A stretch of DNA of 64,000 nucleotides from Silene conica (taxonomy: Eukaryota; Streptophyta; Magnoliopsida; Caryophyllales; Caryophyllaceae), in assembly GCA_029255685.2 (NCBI GenBank), contig CM055318.2, forward strand, positions 5,001 to 69,000, written 5' to 3'. Positions within the stretch are counted from its first letter, which is position 1. Each line of letters opens with the position of its first letter. This document shows, piece by piece, positions 1 through 11,736 of this stretch. The position numbers and the translations under genes were made by a program. The notes beneath the pieces are model-generated. The model was given only the letters and a program-made list of their open reading frames with translations, had not been told where the DNA came from and did no database searches.

Positions 1-228
1 TAAAATATAGTAATAGTAATTGATAAAGTAAGAGAGATGAATTTTTTAGTGGGGTAAAAAATGTGGAAAATAATTAAAAATGTTGGAAAGTAAAAAATAA
101 TTGGGTTGATGACCTAGGTGGGTGACATTTTGCTTGAGAGGGTGAAAATGGGTCAATATAAATTAAGTGTAATTAAGAGTAAAAATATGTATTGACCTAA
201 TTAAGATGACACTTGCTTGGGGATGGTC
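1..228. mobile_element. Harbinger-type MITE, right half only
   Basis: The segment ends at 228 in CTTGCTTGGGGATGGTC followed by TAA. That end is the reverse complement of the left end at 63927 (GACCATCCCCAAGCAAGG) and matches both ends of the copy at 13574-21170. The TAA fits a 3-bp PIF/Harbinger-type target duplication. The left half lies outside the window. No coding potential is visible. Confidence 0.6.
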
Positions 229-532
229 TAAAAACAAAAATGCATGGTATTAATAATATTGTGTTGCTCAAATTATGAGACGGTAACATAAGAAATTAAA
301 ATTTCACTCAAATTTTACACTTAAATGTCATTATTTTTGCTATACTATTACACTAGTTATGTGAAATATTGTGATTATATTTGAATTTAAAATATTCACA
401 AAAACTGCAAAGTTATAGGTATAATTAAATAAAGCATTAACATTGTGATTATTTTTTAACTAGTACGTAAACTTTTTAATTAATACTTCTAAAAAATTCT
501 GGTTTACGAATTCAAACTTATATAATGAAAGG
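229..532. other. AT-rich spacer
   Basis: No gene, repeat structure or open frame of note could be supported here. Confidence 0.5.
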
Positions 533-2167
533 TATGATTTAAGGGTTTTTTTTTTTTTTTTTTGACAGATGTAAAAAGGGTGATTATAGAACCCCAAAAG
601 TTACATAACAAACTAGTCGACTAAGTTGTACTAGAAGCTCGACTTGCAACACTAGTACACCAAAGCCGAGTTTAAAGACTACATAACTATTAATTAAAAT
701 TAAAAATACAACAAAACGAACAGGAGTAACAAGGCCGAGTTGATGAAGATTAGTTTGAATCCAAGCGGCGACATCCATGTCAACAGCATTACTAACAAAT
801 CTCATAGGCCAACGGCACAGACCAGGTGCACTTACGCCACAAGAGCGTAGAAAGAAAAGGGGAAGAGCGAGTCGAACAAGCTTGTCTTCAGCGGAGAAGA
901 ATCTCCTACACCGTGGTAACTGACCCCAACAGCCCAAAGACCAACCTAGAGAATCAAGTAAACTGAGAAAATGGACGAGAGAGCTCATCTCAATAAATCT
1001 TCCAATCAAGAACCTCGGAAGAGCCCCAAAACTACAATGAAGACTCCTATATAAGAAGATTATTTGAACATAAAAACAAGACAAGAAATTAACTAGTGAT
1101 GACATCGATTAAAAATAAACCACCACCTCCATACCATCCAACCACACCAAAAACCCAACTCAAACCAACCCACACCCACACAATCCAAAAATAGAATCAA
1201 AGCCCCAACTTCATCGATCCAAAGAAAGAAAAAACCCAAGAAACACCCTGAAATGTCAGCAAAAGGTCCCCAAACCACAACCAAACAACCGAGACACCGA
1301 AGACAAAAGGACCCTAACCGCAAAAGACACAAAATCACCAAAGACTCGCGCATGCAACAAAGGCAGAAGATGACGAACCAACAACACAACCACTCGACGG
1401 ATCAAAGACACCCGATTCACCAAACGACACTTCCCAGGACCACCACATTACATGCAAACCAAACTTAACAAAAACGACACAAACAAACATAAATGATAAA
1501 AGAAATAGATCCGAAAGGTGGGGGGAATGGGGGGATCACCATAACGGACCTAAACCATGACCACATAGAACAAACGTCGACATGACCGGAAGAGCTATAC
1601 TCAACAACATAGATAGACAACAACAAAAATCCAAACCAGGGGTGGGGGAAATGGGGGGATCACCCCTGGGATAGACTCAAATTAACGGTGACAGGACAAA
1701 GGACCGGATGGACGGGAACGTCATTGATAGACCCAAATCGAGACGGACAGGAGCCAAAAAAAGCCACCGCCAAGGACCAACACAGGTCCGCCTTGATGCA
1801 TGCAAGGAGACAGATGATTATAAAGGCGGCAAGAGGGGAAAACGGATAGAAGCAGACCGATCGTCATGACCATGGAGAATGTAGAAGGATTTGATCTTAA
1901 AAGGATAAATGAAAAAATTGGATTAAAAGATTAGAAATTAGATTGACATGGGAAACATCGCCGGAGATAGGCCACAACGGCCATATCTCCGGCGACGGAG
2001 CAGGTTGAGGAGGGGAGGTGGGTTGATGGGAAGGTGGAAGTTACGAAGAAGATATTTTAGGAGGGGTTTCTAGGGATTTTGAGGACTAATTTTTTGGAGT
2101 TTTGGGGACGGGATTTTTGGAGAGAGAAGTAAAGTTTTTTTTTTATAGTAGTTATGATTTAAGGGTT
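533..2167 (-). mobile_element. Short non-LTR retroelement with 15-bp TSD
   Basis: A 15-bp direct repeat, TATGATTTAAGGGTT, lies at 533-547 and 2153-2167. The element between runs on the minus strand: its poly(A) tail is the T run from 548 to about 563. The opposite end has a CT-rich leader (about 1900-2150) like a LINE or transcript 5' end. It contains a 173-codon minus-strand frame (584-1105) with no domain I recognise. At 1.6 kb it lacks reverse transcriptase, so it is either a LINE with an internal deletion or a non-autonomous retroposon moved by one. The TSD and tail are seen directly; the family is inferred. Confidence 0.7.
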
Positions 2168-2241
2168 ATCCTACATATTTAATACGAAGTAGTAATCTAA
2201 TGAAGTACGAAGTAGTAAATACCGCAAACTTCAATTGATAT

Positions 2242-2541
2242 TTAGGGCTTGTTTGGTTGACATAGGGGAATTAAAGTTCCCGGGAACTTTAAGATCACAT
2301 GAATTTCCAATTCATGTGAATTCGCAAAAAGTGTTTGGTTCGCATATGGGAAGTTAATTCATGCGGGAAGTTCTATTGACCAGGGGGGACTTGGTGAGTA
2401 ACTTCCCACATAATGGAGAAAGTAAATTCATGTGGGAAGTTCTATTTCCCATGATATTGGCAACCAAACAACAACATGATTTTACACTTCCCAGGAAGTT
2501 CAACATCCCATGATTTTAATGGGTAACCAAACAAGCCCTTA
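2242..2541. mobile_element. Tourist-like (PIF/Harbinger) MITE, 294 bp
   Basis: Terminal inverted repeats GGGCTTGTTTGGTT (from 2245) and AACCAAACAAGCCC (to 2538) are flanked by TTA on both sides (2242-2244 and 2539-2541). The interior is rich in imperfect palindromes around AACTTCC/GGAAGTT and ATTCATGTGAATT and has no open frame. TSD, TIR and size fit a Tourist-like MITE that depends on a Harbinger transposase. Confidence 0.88.
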
Positions 2542-2584
2542 ATCACTGAAAATAGTGAGTATCGATTAACAGTGTAGCACTTAC

Positions 2585-2723
2585 TTGGCAATGGTTTCCA
2601 GCCGCTCAAAAATATGGAACACGCCATTAGCACAAATGCACTCGGAAACATTAGCAACATCATTAATCAGACTTAATAATGATGAAATAAGTTGTGGGAA
2701 GATGTTCGGTAATAAGAGGATGA
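2585..2723 (-). pseudogene. Isolated exon-like fragment of unrecognised gene
   Basis: On the minus strand this stretch reads openly through residues such as SECICANGVFHIFERLETIA and ends at a strong donor, AA|GTAAGT, with a possible AG acceptor at 2724-2725. The composition looks like real protein. I do not recognise the family. A GC-rich possible leader exon with donor GTAG|GTAAGT lies upstream on the same strand (about 3226-3410). It could be the 5' part of a gene cut by the MITE and later insertions, or a captured fragment. No further exons were found in the window. Confidence 0.35.
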
Positions 2724-3225
2724 CTTATATTCGAATATTCGATTCAATTCAATTAAATTTAACGTGAATTGAAACTTGTGATGATGTATGTTATGAGAAC
2801 CCGTATTAAACAATTTTATCCTAGATAATGAATTTTTTAAGTACCCATTAATCTCAAATTTGTTAGGTGAAAGCTCTTTACACTTAGCAAATTGCTCCAC
2901 TGCCTCAAACAATTTTATCAAACAAATCTCATCTTATACTCCGTATAACTTAAAGATGACGATTCATTACTTAGAGCAATAGTTTATGCGACGAAATAAT
3001 TACAAAAGCATCAAATTCTGAAATATACCAACAACATCAAATATCTATCACTATCAACCAATCAAATTAAAAACAGCGTTTTCTACTAATTCTAACCCTA
3101 ACTTAGCTAATTCCGAAATTACATTCAAATGATAATACTAATCAAATGCTAAAATTGCTAATGAAAATTAGATGTAAACAACAATAATTAAACATAAAAC
3201 AAAAAAATAAAACAAGTAAAAAACT

Positions 3226-3410
3226 TACCTACATCTAATTACGAATTAGATAGTACAAAAAAAAAAGGATTATGATTCGGCAGCCAGCGGCGGCGGGTCA
3301 GCGGGTGCATGCAGGTGATTGGCGGTGTTCAGAGGGTGGCGTGAGGTCGTCGAGTCGGCGGGTTAGTGGTTGTCGTGGATGCTCGGCGACGATAGATGGT
3401 TGAGTTTTTA
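3226..3410 (-). other. GC-rich possible 5' leader exon
   Basis: A GC-rich block in AT-rich surroundings, ending on the minus strand in a good donor (GATGTAG|GTAAG). It has no convincing ATG-initiated frame. It may be an untranslated first exon linked to the exon-like stretch at 2585-2723. Only the composition and the splice signal support this. Confidence 0.25.
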
Positions 3411-3519
3411 GTTATTGTGTTTGTATTATCACTTTTAATTTTCTCTTTTTTTTTTTGCAAAGATCAATTTTAATTTACTAAGTGAACCACGAAAAGAGGA
3501 TGGTCGGATTTGATTTTCA

Positions 3520-3760
3520 TAATAATATCATTACCAACCGATATAGTATCATTTAGCGACGACACCAATTTCCGTTAGTAAATTTCATATTACCGACCGA
3601 CTTATAGTACTTAGCGACCGATTTTATGTCGACGGGTAAAATTACCGACCGATTTATAGTAATTAGCGATCGATTCTATGTCGTGGGTAAAATTACAGAC
3701 TGATTAAAAAATACCGGCTGTTTTCAGTCGTTATTGTTTTATCGACCGACGATAAATGCC
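3520..3760. repeat. Subterminal-repeat-like block (ACCGACCGA units)
   Basis: Short variants of ACCGACCGA(C/T)TTATAGTA-TTAGCGACCGATT occur about every 60 bp, in both orientations. Such arrays are typical of the ends of CACTA-type DNA transposons. No CACTA terminus is visible here, so this is probably a broken end that abuts the copia relic. Confidence 0.4.
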
Positions 3761-3764
3761 TTTT

Positions 3765-4134
3765 TATCAAACTCAAGAAGACACGAGGAATAGCTCTAGG
3801 AGATCATTTGTATCTACCAGGTTAGGAGAAGATGCATACACCAAGCAACCAAAAGATCTCATGTGACTAAGATCAGGTTCTTTGCCAAACAAGATTTGAT
3901 AAGGAGACAAATTATTTAAGATTTCGGTAGGCAACCTATTGAATGTGTAAGTAGCAGTTAAAACACATTCTCCCCAATATTTAATAGGTAAATTAGACTG
4001 AAAACTCAAAGCTCTAGCAGTTTCTAAAAGATGTTTGTGTTTTCTTTCCACTGTACCATTTGTTGAGGAGTATGAAAGCAGGAGGTTTGATGCATGATTC
4101 CATGTTCAGACAGAAACTGAGATGTAATATTACT
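3765..4134 (-). pseudogene. Ty1/copia integrase, C-terminal part of split relic
   Basis: The minus strand encodes copia integrase sequence (VERKHKHLLETARALSF, then YWGECVLTATYTFNRLP and FGCLVYA). Just upstream it reads ITSQFLSEHGI before a 1-nt frameshift near 4055; a second shift follows CLVYASSP. The 5' continuation (RSDNAFESGTS) lies at 11737 onward, on the other side of the LTR element, so one integrase gene is split exactly at the TTACT target site. The 3' side stops near 3765-3771, where reverse transcriptase should follow. Confidence 0.85.
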
Positions 4135-6572
4135 TGTAATACCCCGTATTTTATTACGTTTTATTCTAAATATCTAATTGTTATGTCAACGTGTTTATGA
4201 TTAGTTAAGCGTCCGTAATCGATAACTACTTACGGGTTACATGGGTTAGTAAAGAGTCGAGTATGTGTATTTGTAATCGATATGTGTTCTAGGGCCTTGG
4301 GATGCGTGACAAGGCTGCAAAGGCCCAACTCGTCATCACCATTCACGCAAAAACCCATACTCACACCCCAACATAATCTATCTGCCAGCCCTTATAAAAC
4401 ACTCTCCTAACCCTAACCCTAAACTACAACGTCACTCTCTCTCACACCCACATCCAGCCGTCACATCAGAGTTCAAGGAGGAGGGACCGTCTGGTGGTTC
4501 TGGGTTGTTTAGGGTGGTTCGTTTTGCCTTTGAAAACTGGTACACGCAAACACTTCTCTGTTTCGTTATTTTTCTGCTGTTTTCGAATGTAATTTTAGTA
4601 GTATGATCATGTTTATAATGCCTGGAATCTCTGTAGTATTAATCTATGATGTGTACTGATCGTGTCTTGACCGTAAGTATGATGTCTTTGACCACCGTTG
4701 ACCGTCGATTGTAGTGTTTTGTCGCAAGGTCAGAGGCTGTAAAATGGTTTGTCAAAACAGAATGTTTTTCGTGCGGTTTTGGGTAGGATTTCGAGGGTGT
4801 TCTTATGCACGAATGTTTTGGGCAGTAAGGGTGTTTTACTGGTGGTTGTCCGGGGAGTTGAAAGGTGGTTACAACAGTGGGTCGTGGTGGTGAATGCCGC
4901 CGGTACAGGGGGTTTTGTCCAGGGTGGTTGTAGGAGCAAACGGAAAAGTAACTGGTGTTGCTGGGTTTGTACACGGGTTTTGGCGTCGTGGGTGGCTTAT
5001 AATGGCCACTGACCTCCTTCCAGGGACCACCGTGGCTCAGTGGCGAGCCTGGTGGTGCCTGTGGGGAGGCCAGGGGTAGCGGTTGGTGCCGAGGGGACTG
5101 TTTGTTAGGGTGTTCGTTGTAGTGGTCTGGTGGGTACGATACGTTTTTGTTGCGTTCTTTTTGGCTGTTTTGTGTCATAGAAAGCGTGAGGTGGGGTTTG
5201 TCCTTTTCTGATTGTCATCTTTATCATTTTTGTCATTATCAATATTATTATCAATATTATTATTATTATTATTATATTATTATTATTATATTATTATATT
5301 ATTATTATTATTAGTGTTTGATGTTGTTTTGACCGTAGTATTATTATTATTATTATTAGTATTATTCATTCTATTATTATTTATTCTTATTATTATTATA
5401 TGTTATTATTATTACTAATTTTGCTAGGGGTTGTTATTAGTATTGTTGTTATTATTGGTTATATTGTTGTTATTGTTATTATTAGTAAAATGTTGCTTAC
5501 GATAGTTAATTATATAAGTTGTGAAGTAAATTTTTATACAAGATTGTGACGGTTATCGATAATTCGTTTCTGTTTTCAATGTTCGTTATTTAATTGAAGT
5601 TGGTTATAAGAGTAATAAGGACAAGTTGTTTAAGTTAATTGAAGTAGTCATGTTTTATACGGTCTCGTTATGCGTAATATAATATTTGAGTAATTAATTG
5701 GGATGATTGATATATTATGTTGGTTGCGTAATTATATTAGTTAGTAATTAAGTATATTATTGTATTAGGTGTTGAGTATGTGATGGGTGAAGCTACTGAT
5801 TGGATGTTAGCTGCATGATTGGATTATATTGCTATCCAGGTAGGATACACTGGTACTATACTCTATGATGTGTTATGAATGGGTGTTGAATTGTATATAT
5901 TGGATGTTGAGCATGATTTACATGAGAATGATATTTGGTAATTGTTTATATTAATATTGCATTCATAAGCATGGCATATGCATTGGATACGGATTTGAGA
6001 TGATGAGATATTATTGATGAGATATTATTGGGCCCAGGCTAGTTCTGCAGGACTAGACCTGGTGACCTCAGCTGTTATGCTGGTGTTCGGCGACGGCCGA
6101 GTATAGTCTGCCGGGAGGTTCGGTATGGCTGGGAGTCACGGGTTTGAGATTGAGAATGAGATTGAGCTCGAGCATATCATGACATTTGCATATCACCTTT
6201 GTTGCATTATTTATTATTGTGTTACCCTACTCAACCGCGAGGTTGACAGTGTATTCGTGTACACCTACGATGATCCGGAATGGGGAGTAGATTCTACAGG
6301 TCAGAGACAGATGGACTAGGAGCTTGGGCAAGGAGAGAGACATGGCGTGGACCTAATTAGAATTAGATCATATCTAGAGAAGTCATCAGTTGTATTTTCT
6401 TTTCCGTTATGTAGTAACTGTAATAACCAAAAGTTTAAATTTTATCAGTTTTATATAAGTACTTTGGTTTGTTTAATTTGTTATTCACTACCTCGGACAT
6501 TCCGAGATGGTAACAGCTCTATTTATTTGAGAATGTCTCGCTAAAGGCTCTTAAATAAATGGGGGTGTTACA
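4135..6572 (+). repeat. 5' LTR
   Basis: It runs from TGTAATACCCC to GGGGTGTTACA. It contains a TATA-like CTTATAAAAC (about 4391), telomere-like repeats (4405-4424), a GC-rich stretch (4860-5130), an imperfect (ATT)n tract (5228-5420) and a possible AATAAA poly(A) signal near 6554. Frames of up to 179 codons on the minus strand are repeated in the other LTR because the LTRs are identical; they are not taken as genes. Confidence 0.95.
4391..4424 (+). promoter_or_regulatory. LTR core promoter with telo-box repeats
   Basis: TTATAAAAC is followed about 10 bp later by CCTAACCCTAACCCTAAAC. The first resembles a TATA box. The second carries the plant telo-box core AAACCCTA in inverse orientation, near where transcription would start. 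The same pair recurs in the 3' LTR near 9555-9588. The promoter role is inferred. Confidence 0.5.
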
Positions 6573-6575
6573 AAG

Positions 6576-6587
6576 TGGTATCAGAGC
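6576..6587 (+). promoter_or_regulatory. Primer-binding site (initiator tRNA-Met type)
   Basis: TGGTATCAGAGC begins 3 bp after the 5' LTR. This is the usual plant retrotransposon PBS, complementary to the 3' end of initiator tRNA-Met, which primes minus-strand DNA synthesis. Confidence 0.93.
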
Positions 6588-6791
6588 AAACGATCCTCAG
6601 GCTTAAACCAAATGAATAATAATGAACGTAAGAAGAGTCTAATAAAATGAACCCCAGGTTAGTAACTGTTAGGAGCCCCAGGATTGGGATGAGTTAGGGG
6701 CCCCCTCAAACCAAGCCACTGGCCCTTTCAGTCTAACCCGGTCACCCTTGAGAGATGTAGAGCGTGGGTAGTATAGAATAAAGGACAGGAC

Positions 6792-6795
<4 letters not shown>

Positions 6796-6861
<66 letters not shown>
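6796..6861. repeat. (AT)n microsatellite
   Basis: An uninterrupted TA/AT run of about 65 bp inside the LTR element. It is likely to vary in length between individuals. Confidence 0.95.
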
Positions 6862-6865
<4 letters not shown>

Positions 6866-9151
6866 ACTCATGTTTTCGCAGAAAAAGGAACGAGGTAAGT
6901 ATGATGTGAAATATGGTTGGAGATCTGTGTTGTATGAGACTTATATTGAATGATGATTGAGATGTATGATTTTCAAGTATTAAGAACATGAAAATTTGAA
7001 TGTGATTTTTGAAGTATAAGCTTGACTTGTATGATGATGTGCATTAGACGAGTATGACTGATCTTAAAATGCTGATTGATCTGAATGAGTGAACTGAAAT
7101 TTTCAGAGAATGGTTGTATATTTATTGAACAATAATTTGGAGTGATATAATCATATGATTTTGGTGTTTTGAAATGTCTATGTGATATCTGGTCATTAAA
7201 TGACTATTGCAACTATGTAATATATTGTCTTGAATTTGAATATGAATGATCGGGTTTAAATGTTATAGTAATCTATGTCTAGTGACATGCAGAATGTGTT
7301 GCCCTAAGCCATGAATGCCATATAGCTATGTGTTACATTCGTGTATACTTGTATGAATATTGATTTATTTAGTTGATTCTATTTTCGGTTTCGCAATCTC
7401 TACCATTTCTAGATGACAATTTCGGTTTGAAGTGATGAATAAATATTAATATGGTGCGATGTCATTTCTATGCTTCAATATATGCGTCAACATGTTTTGA
7501 GAATAGTTGTGTTTTAAAACGACTTATATTTTGACGGAAATAAATATTTTGTTAATAGTGGTCAGATTGTTATCGCACAGTTTTGTTTTGACCTATGTTT
7601 TGTAAAGGAAATCATTTAAAACGTGCTTATTGTTTATGCATATTTCCAACTCCACTGTCTAGAATTTTCATTCACGTTTTCAAAATGATAAGCCACGTAA
7701 AATCTTAATGAGCCGTTAATTAATAGTGATTTTTGCAAGTTGTCCAAATTTCCGTGTAAGCGCTGTAAAGTTTTGTTCAAACCCACTGAGTTGTAAAATT
7801 TATTATAAATAATTTCCTTAAGCTTTGAATTGATTGTTCTTCCTATGATTAGTTAATTATTTATGGTTTTAATTATGGTTTTTGGAAGTTGCTAAGTGAT
7901 GTTTGATTGTTGAATTGGTAAAGTTTTACATATAAAAGTTTAAATCAAATATGAATTATGCTATGTAATCATGTAATATTCCGATATGACATAGTAGCAT
8001 GAATAGTAGACATATTATATGCATATGAACTTTGTTATATAATAATATAACCTTAATTATTATTGGTGAAGTTTTATATAAAGTTAGGTTCTTTTATACC
8101 GACGCTATTATTATGGCACAAGGTGAATCACATATTGTTATGTTTAAATCTGATCAGAATATATATTGAATTAGTAATTTGGTTGACACGTGCGTTGTGG
8201 GAATGCTGTTCTTGTTTCCGATCTGTAACTTGTAAAATCGTTAGTTGATTCGTGTTTATAAATTGCCATCAATAACAACTTCATCGTTTTGAAAGTTTCA
8301 AAATGTTTTCAAAGAGATAATCCGTGATAAGCTGATGTTTGATGGTTATGGTAATCGTTTTGAAACATGATAGAAGCTGTAGCTACATGTTGATGAAGTT
8401 TTTGCCTGAATATGAAATTGTTCCACATGATCTAAACCTCTTATTTTGTAAGTTATATGTATTACTAGTTTTATAATAAATGATGTAACGTGATAGATAG
8501 GAAATGTACCTATGTGATTTTAATTTATATATACCTAGAAATACTAAGTTGTCTTGCTAGTCTATGATTGGTGTCTATCTCGTAAATATGTCATTGCTCC
8601 GTGTTTAATTACATTAATTAAATTTTGCCTTATGTCATTTTCGCTTATCTGCATAAGCATGATTTTGCCCCTATAATATGGTTATGAGCATGAAGTGCGT
8701 TGATTTGTCAAGTATGAACTATGAATTAGCATAGTGTCTACATTGGTGTAAATGTGTTAAGTTGTGTTAAAAATTTCCAAGTGTATATAAGTGTTAGTTA
8801 CCTTAACTTGTCTTACTGCATAGCGTGAAATTGACAAACATGTTTGATTGCTTTAAAAGTCGGATGCTAGTTTCCCAGTATGGAGTAAGTAACTTATCAG
8901 ATAATTTGTGACTGTTGTTTCGGTGATCTTCTTGAGCAATGAATGTGGAATTTTATAATGAGGTTACGGAGACGTAACCATGTCTTAAGGAGGATAGGAT
9001 GGTAAAGTCTTGATGATTTGCGATCTGGCTAGTTGATATATCATGATTAGTGACTGAGAATAGGATTGTCCTGATTAATTTGTTATGGCTTGGTCAATGT
9101 TGTAGTTCTTTAAGTGTTATGTAATCCTGTCGTATGTTAAACTTTGGGGAC

Positions 9152-9180
9152 AAAGTTTCTTAAGGGGGATAGAATGTAAC
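9152..9180 (+). other. Vestigial upstream PPT and LTR-start motif
   Basis: CTTAAGGGGGATAGAA followed by TGTAACATTT resembles the PPT/LTR junction of a gypsy element, but lies about 120 bp before the functional junction at 9299. It is preceded by GGGGACAAAGTTT, parallel to GACGAAGTTCATTTT before the real PPT. Confidence 0.55.
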
Positions 9181-9281
9181 ATTTCGCTTTTTGGGAGCTC
9201 GTATAAGTTCTACTTGTATTGTCTTATGCTTGTGGGGTGTTTGTTGTGGTTACGGGACGGCGAACTTCAGGACGAAGTTCA

Positions 9282-9298
9282 TTTTAAGGGGGGAAGAC
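9282..9298 (+). promoter_or_regulatory. Polypurine tract
   Basis: TTTTAAGGGGGGAAGAC directly precedes the 3' LTR. It is the expected plus-strand priming site. Confidence 0.85.
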
Positions 9299-11736
9299 TG
9301 TAATACCCCGTATTTTATTACGTTTTATTCTAAATATCTAATTGTTATGTCAACGTGTTTATGATTAGTTAAGCGTCCGTAATCGATAACTACTTACGGG
9401 TTACATGGGTTAGTAAAGAGTCGAGTATGTGTATTTGTAATCGATATGTGTTCTAGGGCCTTGGGATGCGTGACAAGGCTGCAAAGGCCCAACTCGTCAT
9501 CACCATTCACGCAAAAACCCATACTCACACCCCAACATAATCTATCTGCCAGCCCTTATAAAACACTCTCCTAACCCTAACCCTAAACTACAACGTCACT
9601 CTCTCTCACACCCACATCCAGCCGTCACATCAGAGTTCAAGGAGGAGGGACCGTCTGGTGGTTCTGGGTTGTTTAGGGTGGTTCGTTTTGCCTTTGAAAA
9701 CTGGTACACGCAAACACTTCTCTGTTTCGTTATTTTTCTGCTGTTTTCGAATGTAATTTTAGTAGTATGATCATGTTTATAATGCCTGGAATCTCTGTAG
9801 TATTAATCTATGATGTGTACTGATCGTGTCTTGACCGTAAGTATGATGTCTTTGACCACCGTTGACCGTCGATTGTAGTGTTTTGTCGCAAGGTCAGAGG
9901 CTGTAAAATGGTTTGTCAAAACAGAATGTTTTTCGTGCGGTTTTGGGTAGGATTTCGAGGGTGTTCTTATGCACGAATGTTTTGGGCAGTAAGGGTGTTT
10001 TACTGGTGGTTGTCCGGGGAGTTGAAAGGTGGTTACAACAGTGGGTCGTGGTGGTGAATGCCGCCGGTACAGGGGGTTTTGTCCAGGGTGGTTGTAGGAG
10101 CAAACGGAAAAGTAACTGGTGTTGCTGGGTTTGTACACGGGTTTTGGCGTCGTGGGTGGCTTATAATGGCCACTGACCTCCTTCCAGGGACCACCGTGGC
10201 TCAGTGGCGAGCCTGGTGGTGCCTGTGGGGAGGCCAGGGGTAGCGGTTGGTGCCGAGGGGACTGTTTGTTAGGGTGTTCGTTGTAGTGGTCTGGTGGGTA
10301 CGATACGTTTTTGTTGCGTTCTTTTTGGCTGTTTTGTGTCATAGAAAGCGTGAGGTGGGGTTTGTCCTTTTCTGATTGTCATCTTTATCATTTTTGTCAT
10401 TATCAATATTATTATCAATATTATTATTATTATTATTATATTATTATTATTATATTATTATATTATTATTATTATTAGTGTTTGATGTTGTTTTGACCGT
10501 AGTATTATTATTATTATTATTAGTATTATTCATTCTATTATTATTTATTCTTATTATTATTATATGTTATTATTATTACTAATTTTGCTAGGGGTTGTTA
10601 TTAGTATTGTTGTTATTATTGGTTATATTGTTGTTATTGTTATTATTAGTAAAATGTTGCTTACGATAGTTAATTATATAAGTTGTGAAGTAAATTTTTA
10701 TACAAGATTGTGACGGTTATCGATAATTCGTTTCTGTTTTCAATGTTCGTTATTTAATTGAAGTTGGTTATAAGAGTAATAAGGACAAGTTGTTTAAGTT
10801 AATTGAAGTAGTCATGTTTTATACGGTCTCGTTATGCGTAATATAATATTTGAGTAATTAATTGGGATGATTGATATATTATGTTGGTTGCGTAATTATA
10901 TTAGTTAGTAATTAAGTATATTATTGTATTAGGTGTTGAGTATGTGATGGGTGAAGCTACTGATTGGATGTTAGCTGCATGATTGGATTATATTGCTATC
11001 CAGGTAGGATACACTGGTACTATACTCTATGATGTGTTATGAATGGGTGTTGAATTGTATATATTGGATGTTGAGCATGATTTACATGAGAATGATATTT
11101 GGTAATTGTTTATATTAATATTGCATTCATAAGCATGGCATATGCATTGGATACGGATTTGAGATGATGAGATATTATTGATGAGATATTATTGGGCCCA
11201 GGCTAGTTCTGCAGGACTAGACCTGGTGACCTCAGCTGTTATGCTGGTGTTCGGCGACGGCCGAGTATAGTCTGCCGGGAGGTTCGGTATGGCTGGGAGT
11301 CACGGGTTTGAGATTGAGAATGAGATTGAGCTCGAGCATATCATGACATTTGCATATCACCTTTGTTGCATTATTTATTATTGTGTTACCCTACTCAACC
11401 GCGAGGTTGACAGTGTATTCGTGTACACCTACGATGATCCGGAATGGGGAGTAGATTCTACAGGTCAGAGACAGATGGACTAGGAGCTTGGGCAAGGAGA
11501 GAGACATGGCGTGGACCTAATTAGAATTAGATCATATCTAGAGAAGTCATCAGTTGTATTTTCTTTTCCGTTATGTAGTAACTGTAATAACCAAAAGTTT
11601 AAATTTTATCAGTTTTATATAAGTACTTTGGTTTGTTTAATTTGTTATTCACTACCTCGGACATTCCGAGATGGTAACAGCTCTATTTATTTGAGAATGT
11701 CTTGCTAAAGGCTCTTAAATAAATGGGGGTGTTACA
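9299..11736 (+). repeat. 3' LTR
   Basis: Same length and essentially the same sequence as the 5' LTR. The one difference I found is a T at 11704 where the 5' LTR has C at 6540. It is followed by the second TTACT target duplication. Confidence 0.95.

Noticed and set aside
584..1105. 173-codon frame as a host gene
   Set aside because: It lies inside a retroelement with TSD and A-tail and shows no family signature.
4639..5178. 179-codon minus-strand frame in the LTR (repeated at 9803-10342)
   Set aside because: Pro/His-rich composition, antisense to the LTR, with no domain. It is present twice only because the LTRs are identical.
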